A stretch of DNA of 64,000 nucleotides from Nocardioides bruguierae (GTDB lineage: Bacteria; Actinomycetota; Actinomycetes; Propionibacteriales; Nocardioidaceae), in the NCBI RefSeq assembly GCF_023656415.1, contig NZ_JAMOIL010000005.1, positions 124,001 to 188,000 on the forward strand. The letters run 5' to 3'. Both the position numbers and the translations under genes were made by a program. Shown piece by piece: positions 60,619 through 64,000 of this stretch. The notes under the pieces are model-generated. The model was not told the DNA's origin, ran no database searches, and worked only from the letters and a program-made list of their open reading frames with translations. How positions within the stretch are numbered: position 1 is the stretch's first letter; every line of letters begins with the position of its first letter.

Positions 60619-61790
60619 GCGGGGGCTCCGGCACGCTCGCGGGTGGCGACGCGTCGGGTCGCGGTGATGGTCGCCGAGCCGACGACGCGGCTGCCGGCGT
60701 AGACCACCACGGCCTGGCCCGGCGCGATGCCGGAGGCGTGCTCGAGCAGCTCCACGTCCACCCGGTGCTCGTCGGTGGGGGCCGCGGGGTCGCCGGAGAC
60801 GACCACGCGGGCGCGGTGCTCGGCGCCGTGCGCGCGCAGCTGCACGGTGACGTCCTCGCCCTCCAGCACGGCGGGCCCGGCCGGGGTCGGCGCGAGCGGC
60901 ACGTCGCACCAGCGGGGCCGGTCGGCCTCGAGCCCGTCGACGGCGAGCCCCTCGCGCGGGCCGACGCGGACGGTGCCGGAGACCGGCTCGATGTCGAGCA
61001 CGTACCGGGGCTTGCCGTCCGGTGCCGGGCGGCCGATCCGCAGGCCCTTGCGCTGGCCGATCGTGTAGGCGTACGTGCCCTCGTGGCGGCCCAGCTCCTC
61101 GCCGGTGGCGTCGTCCACGATCGCGCCTCCGTCGTTGGGCGCCCGGTCGCCGAGCTTCTCGCGCAGCCAGCCGGCGTTGTCGCCGTCGGCGACGAAGCAG
61201 ATGTCGTGGCTGTCGGGCTTGTCGGCCACGAGCAGGCCCCGGGCCGCGGCCTCGGCACGCACCTGCGACTTGGGCGTGTCCCCCAGCGGGAACAGCGAGT
61301 GCCGCAGCTGGGACTGGTCGAGCACCCCCAGCACGTAGGACTGGTCCTTGCCGGCGTCCACGGAGCGGTGCATCTCGACCAGGCCCGCGGGGTTCTCGGT
61401 AAGCACGGCGTAGTGGCCGGTGGCCACGGCGTCGAAGCCCAGGGCCAGGGCCCGGTCGAGCACCGCGGCGAACTTGATCTTCTCGTTGCACCGCAGGCAC
61501 GGGTTCGGCGTGAGGCCGGCGGCGTAGGAGTCCATGAAGTCCTCGACGACCTCCGCGTGGAACTCCTCGGAGAGGTCCCAGACGTAGAAGGGGATGCCGA
61601 TGACGTCGGCGGCCCGGCGGGCGTCGTTGCTGTCCTCGATGGTGCAGCAGCCGCGCGCGCCCGAGCGGTAGGACGCCGGGTTGCGGGAGAGCGCCAGGTG
61701 GATGCCGGTCACGTCGTGACCGGCCTCGGCGGCGCGGGCGGCGGCGACGGCGGAGTCGACTCCCCCGCTCATGGCGGCCAGGACGCGCAC
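60615..61790 (-). CDS. mnmA: tRNA-specific 2-thiouridylase MnmA
   Basis: MnmA thiolates U34 of tRNA(Glu/Gln/Lys). The 391-residue enzyme has the PP-loop SGGVDS at residues 8-13, catalytic cysteines 98 (NPCLRCNEK) and 198 (SHDICFV), YTIGQRKGL and a C-terminal beta-barrel. The GTG start lies three bases after the cysteine desulfurase stop, which supplies the sulfur. Confidence 0.95.
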
Positions 61791-61793
61791 GGC

Positions 61794-63074
61794 TCAGCCC
61801 GCCCGTCGGTCGGACGGGCGGTCGGCCGGGTCCTGGATCGAGCCCTGGGTCGAGCCCTGGGCCGGGGCGCCGCGGCGCAGCGTGCCGCGCCCCGAGGCCA
61901 GGCGGGCACGCTCCACGGCGGGGCCGATCGCGTCGACGGCGGCGTCGACATCGGCCTCGGTGGTGCCGCGGCCCAGGCTGAAGCGCAGCGAGCTCTTGGC
62001 CTCGGCCTCGTCGCGACCCATCGCGAGCAGCACGTGCGAGGGCTGCGGCACGCCGGCGGAGCACGCCGACCCGGTGGAGCACTCGACCCCCGCCGCGTCG
62101 AGCAGCATCAGCAGCGAGTCGCCCTGGCAGCCGGGGAAGGACACGTGGACGATGCCGGGCAGCCGCCCCGCCGCGTCCGGGGTGGCCGACAGGGCCGGGC
62201 CGTTGAGCACCGCGTCGGGGACGGCGGCCCGCAGCCCCGCCACCAGGCGCGTGCTCAGCCCGAGCAACCGGGCCGCGGTGGTCTCCCGCTCGGCGACGGC
62301 CTGCTCCAGGGCGGCGGCGAACGCGGCCACCAGCGGCGTGGGCAGCGTGCCGGAGCGGACGTCGCGCTCCTGGCCGCCGCCGTGCACCAGCGGGGTCAGC
62401 GCAAGGTCGCGGCGGGCGACGAGGGCGCCGACGCCGATCGGTCCGCCGACCTTGTGCGCGCTCACGGTCAGGGCGTCCAGGCCGCTGGCGGCGAAGTCCA
62501 CCGGCTGGGTCGAGAGCGCCTGGACGGCGTCGCTGTGCACCGGCACGCCGTGCTCGGCGCACAGCGCCGCGGCCTCGGCGACCGGCTGGAGGGTGCCGAC
62601 CTCGTTGTTGGCCCACATGAGGCTGAGCAACGAGACCCCGCCCCGGCCCAGCTCGGCCCGCAGCGCCTCGAGGTCGAGGCGACCGTCGTGGTCGACCGGC
62701 AGCAGCCCGAGGTCGGCCTCGCCGGTGGCCGCGAGGTGCTCGGCGGGGTCCAGCACGGCGTGGTGCTCGACCGAGGAGACCAGCAGCCGCCGTCGCGACG
62801 GGTCGGCGCTGCGGCGAGCGGCGTGCCCGCCCTTGAGCGCCAGGTTGTCCGCCTCCGTGCCGCCGGAGGTCAGCACCACCTCGCTGGGGCGGCAGCCGAG
62901 GGCGGCGGCGATCCGCTCGCGGGACTCCTCCACCACCCTGCGGGCGCGACGCCCGGAGGCGTGCAGCGAGGACGCGTTGCCCACCTGGGCGAGCTCCTCG
63001 GTCATGGCCTCGAGCGCGACCGGCGAGAGCGGCGTGGTCGCGGCGTGATCGAGGTAGACGGATGGGCGTGACAT
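61794..63074 (-). CDS. Cysteine desulfurase (IscS/NifS type)
   Basis: The 426-residue PLP enzyme has YLDHAATTPLSP at the start, PLP Lys 208 (TVSAHKVGGPIG), and active-site Cys 338 in ECSTGSACSAG. It probably provides persulfide to MnmA, encoded next. The C-terminal tail (GSTQGSIQDPADRPSD) is a repeat-derived extension. The ATG at 63074 follows a TAGGCT box by nine bases. Confidence 0.94.
   Translation of the reverse strand: MSRPSVYLDHAATTPLSPVALEAMTEELAQVGNASSLHASGRRARRVVEESRERIAAALGCRPSEVVLTSGGTEADNLALKGGHAARRSADPSRRRLLVSSVEHHAVLDPAEHLAATGEADLGLLPVDHDGRLDLEALRAELGRGGVSLLSLMWANNEVGTLQPVAEAAALCAEHGVPVHSDAVQALSTQPVDFAASGLDALTVSAHKVGGPIGVGALVARRDLALTPLVHGGGQERDVRSGTLPTPLVAAFAAALEQAVAERETTAARLLGLSTRLVAGLRAAVPDAVLNGPALSATPDAAGRLPGIVHVSFPGCQGDSLLMLLDAAGVECSTGSACSAGVPQPSHVLLAMGRDEAEAKSSLRFSLGRGTTEADVDAAVDAIGPAVERARLASGRGTLRRGAPAQGSTQGSIQDPADRPSDRRAG
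61834..61869. repeat. 12-bp repeat in the desulfurase C-terminus
   Basis: Two clear and one degenerate copy of tgggtcgagccc encode the GSTQGSIQ tail. Confidence 0.6.
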
Positions 63075-63169
63075 CGGTTCCCCAGCCTACGTCCGTCCCC
63101 GACCCCGGATCGAACTCAGGTCGCCACCGACCCTGTTCTCGTGCCTGTTCCCGGAGCCGTTCCTCGGGC

Positions 63170-64000
63170 TCAGCCCGCGAGGCCCAGGTCGGCGACCAGC
63201 GCCAGGTGGTCGGTGCCCGCGAGCAGGTGGGTCCGGGTGGACGAGGCGGTCAGGCCCGGCCCCACGAGCACGTGGTCGATGCTGACGAGCGGGAAGGGCA
63301 GCCCGGCGAAGAGCCCGTTGGCCGGCCAGGTCGGCTGCCAGCCGCTGCCGGCCTCCTCGGCGGCGTCGCGCAGGCCCGCGGAGAGCAGCCGGCGCAGCTG
63401 CACGTGGTCGAGGGTGGCGTTGAAATCGCCCACGACCAGGTCGGGGGCCTCCTCGCGGACGGCGGCGCGCAGAACCGCGGCGTCGGCGCGGAAGGAGTGG
63501 GGGTCGGCCGGAGCCGCCGGGTGCACCGCCAGCAGCCGCACCGAGTCGCCCGCGTCCCCGCCGGCACCGCCCGGCTCGTCGGGCACGTCGACGTCCACCG
63601 CCCACGACTCCATGATCGTGCCCACCCGCGTCGGCTCGCCCAGCGGGAAGCGGGACAGGACGACGGTGCCGGCCGTGCTGCCCTCCTCGGCCGCGGTGCC
63701 GACGCGGTACGGGTACTCCCCCGCGGCGCCCGCGGCGTCGAGCCCGGCCATCAGGCCCACGGTCGCCTCGGGCAGCACCACCAGGTCGGCGGCCTCCTCG
63801 TCGGCCACGCTCATCAGCGCGTCGGGGTCCGCCTGGCCCATGAGGGCGTTCGCGCTGAGCACCACCAGGTGCCGCTCCGCGTCGGCGGCCCGCTCGGGCG
63901 GGCCCACCACCAGCGGCAGCAGCCACGACCCGTGCACGAGGACGCCGACGGCGGCCACGAGGGCCACCAGCAGCCGGTACACCGCGCGCCGGCGCGCCCA
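63170..64000 (-). CDS. Endonuclease/exonuclease/phosphatase-family membrane protein (partial)
   Basis: The frame runs off the right edge, so the N-terminus is missing. A membrane helix (LLVALVAAVGVLVHGSWLLPL) is followed by an EEP domain with SANALMG, a catalytic Glu in LVVLPEATVGL, GDFNATLDH and the final SIDHVLV and GTDHLALVADL. The EEP domain probably lies outside the membrane. Substrate unknown. A GTG at 63982 is in frame but the upstream residues continue open, so it may be internal. Confidence 0.8.
   Translation of the reverse strand, partial: WARRRAVYRLLVALVAAVGVLVHGSWLLPLVVGPPERAADAERHLVVLSANALMGQADPDALMSVADEEAADLVVLPEATVGLMAGLDAAGAAGEYPYRVGTAAEEGSTAGTVVLSRFPLGEPTRVGTIMESWAVDVDVPDEPGGAGGDAGDSVRLLAVHPAAPADPHSFRADAAVLRAAVREEAPDLVVGDFNATLDHVQLRRLLSAGLRDAAEEAGSGWQPTWPANGLFAGLPFPLVSIDHVLVGPGLTASSTRTHLLAGTDHLALVADLGLAG

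Overview
The window is very G+C rich, has a strong G/C third-position bias, and carries actinobacterial hallmarks: many genes with a TAnnnT -10 box only 6-7 bases before the start codon (leaderless), GatCAB, an NAD+-dependent DNA ligase, MnmA next to a cysteine desulfurase and a MetE-like protein, and BioQ, EfeUOB and iron-box regulation. The gene content and the order ilvBNC-serA-leuB-ilvE-cimA point to a high-GC actinobacterium, probably of the Nocardioidaceae (Nocardioides, Marmoricola, Aeromicrobium). This is inferred from gene content; no rRNA or tRNA gene was seen.

The minus strand carries a housekeeping backbone, read right to left: cysteine desulfurase, mnmA, metE-like, ligA, gatCAB, ilvBNC, serA, leuB, ilvE and cimA. 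Accessory genes sit between these blocks. Left to right the layout is: a biotin ECF importer (bioYMN) with a divergent BioQ-like repressor; an amidase with an AAC(2')-type acetyltransferase; an FMN reductase with a divergent TetR; cimA behind a leader-peptide attenuator; a membrane Ser/Thr kinase; ilvE; leuB behind a Leu/Val-rich leader peptide and a 42-aa ORF; a methyltransferase; a yczE-like gene with a divergent MocR regulator; a truncated globin with serA; an MFS pump; an ABC-F ATPase; the iron-regulated efeUOB operon; a DsbA-like protein; an ABC exporter; ilvBNC behind a third leader peptide; a pterin dehydratase-VOC fusion; kynU with an LD-carboxypeptidase; an HAD mutase with a GH65 phosphorylase; and small transporters.

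The most interesting locus is 43.1-49.4 kb. Five genes joined by 4-base overlaps or an 8-base gap lie behind a clear cobalamin riboswitch whose expression platform appears to hide the Shine-Dalgarno sequence. They encode a secreted alpha/alpha-barrel (squalene-cyclase-like) protein, a secreted membrane-anchored DUF4430 protein, and a complete ECF transporter (T, fused A-A', S). The two extracellular folds are the two halves of animal transcobalamin/intrinsic factor, so this looks like a split, cell-surface cobalamin-capture system feeding an ECF importer.

A second theme is branched-chain amino acid control. cimA, leuB and ilvB each follow a short leader peptide, started at or near the predicted transcript end, with Ile, Leu or Val codons that are rare in this genome. 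The cimA and ilvB leaders have U-tract terminators; the leuB leader has a long hairpin instead. A third theme is 12-bp imperfect minisatellites, found at eight or more places both inside and between genes, together with several long perfect palindromes in intergenic DNA.
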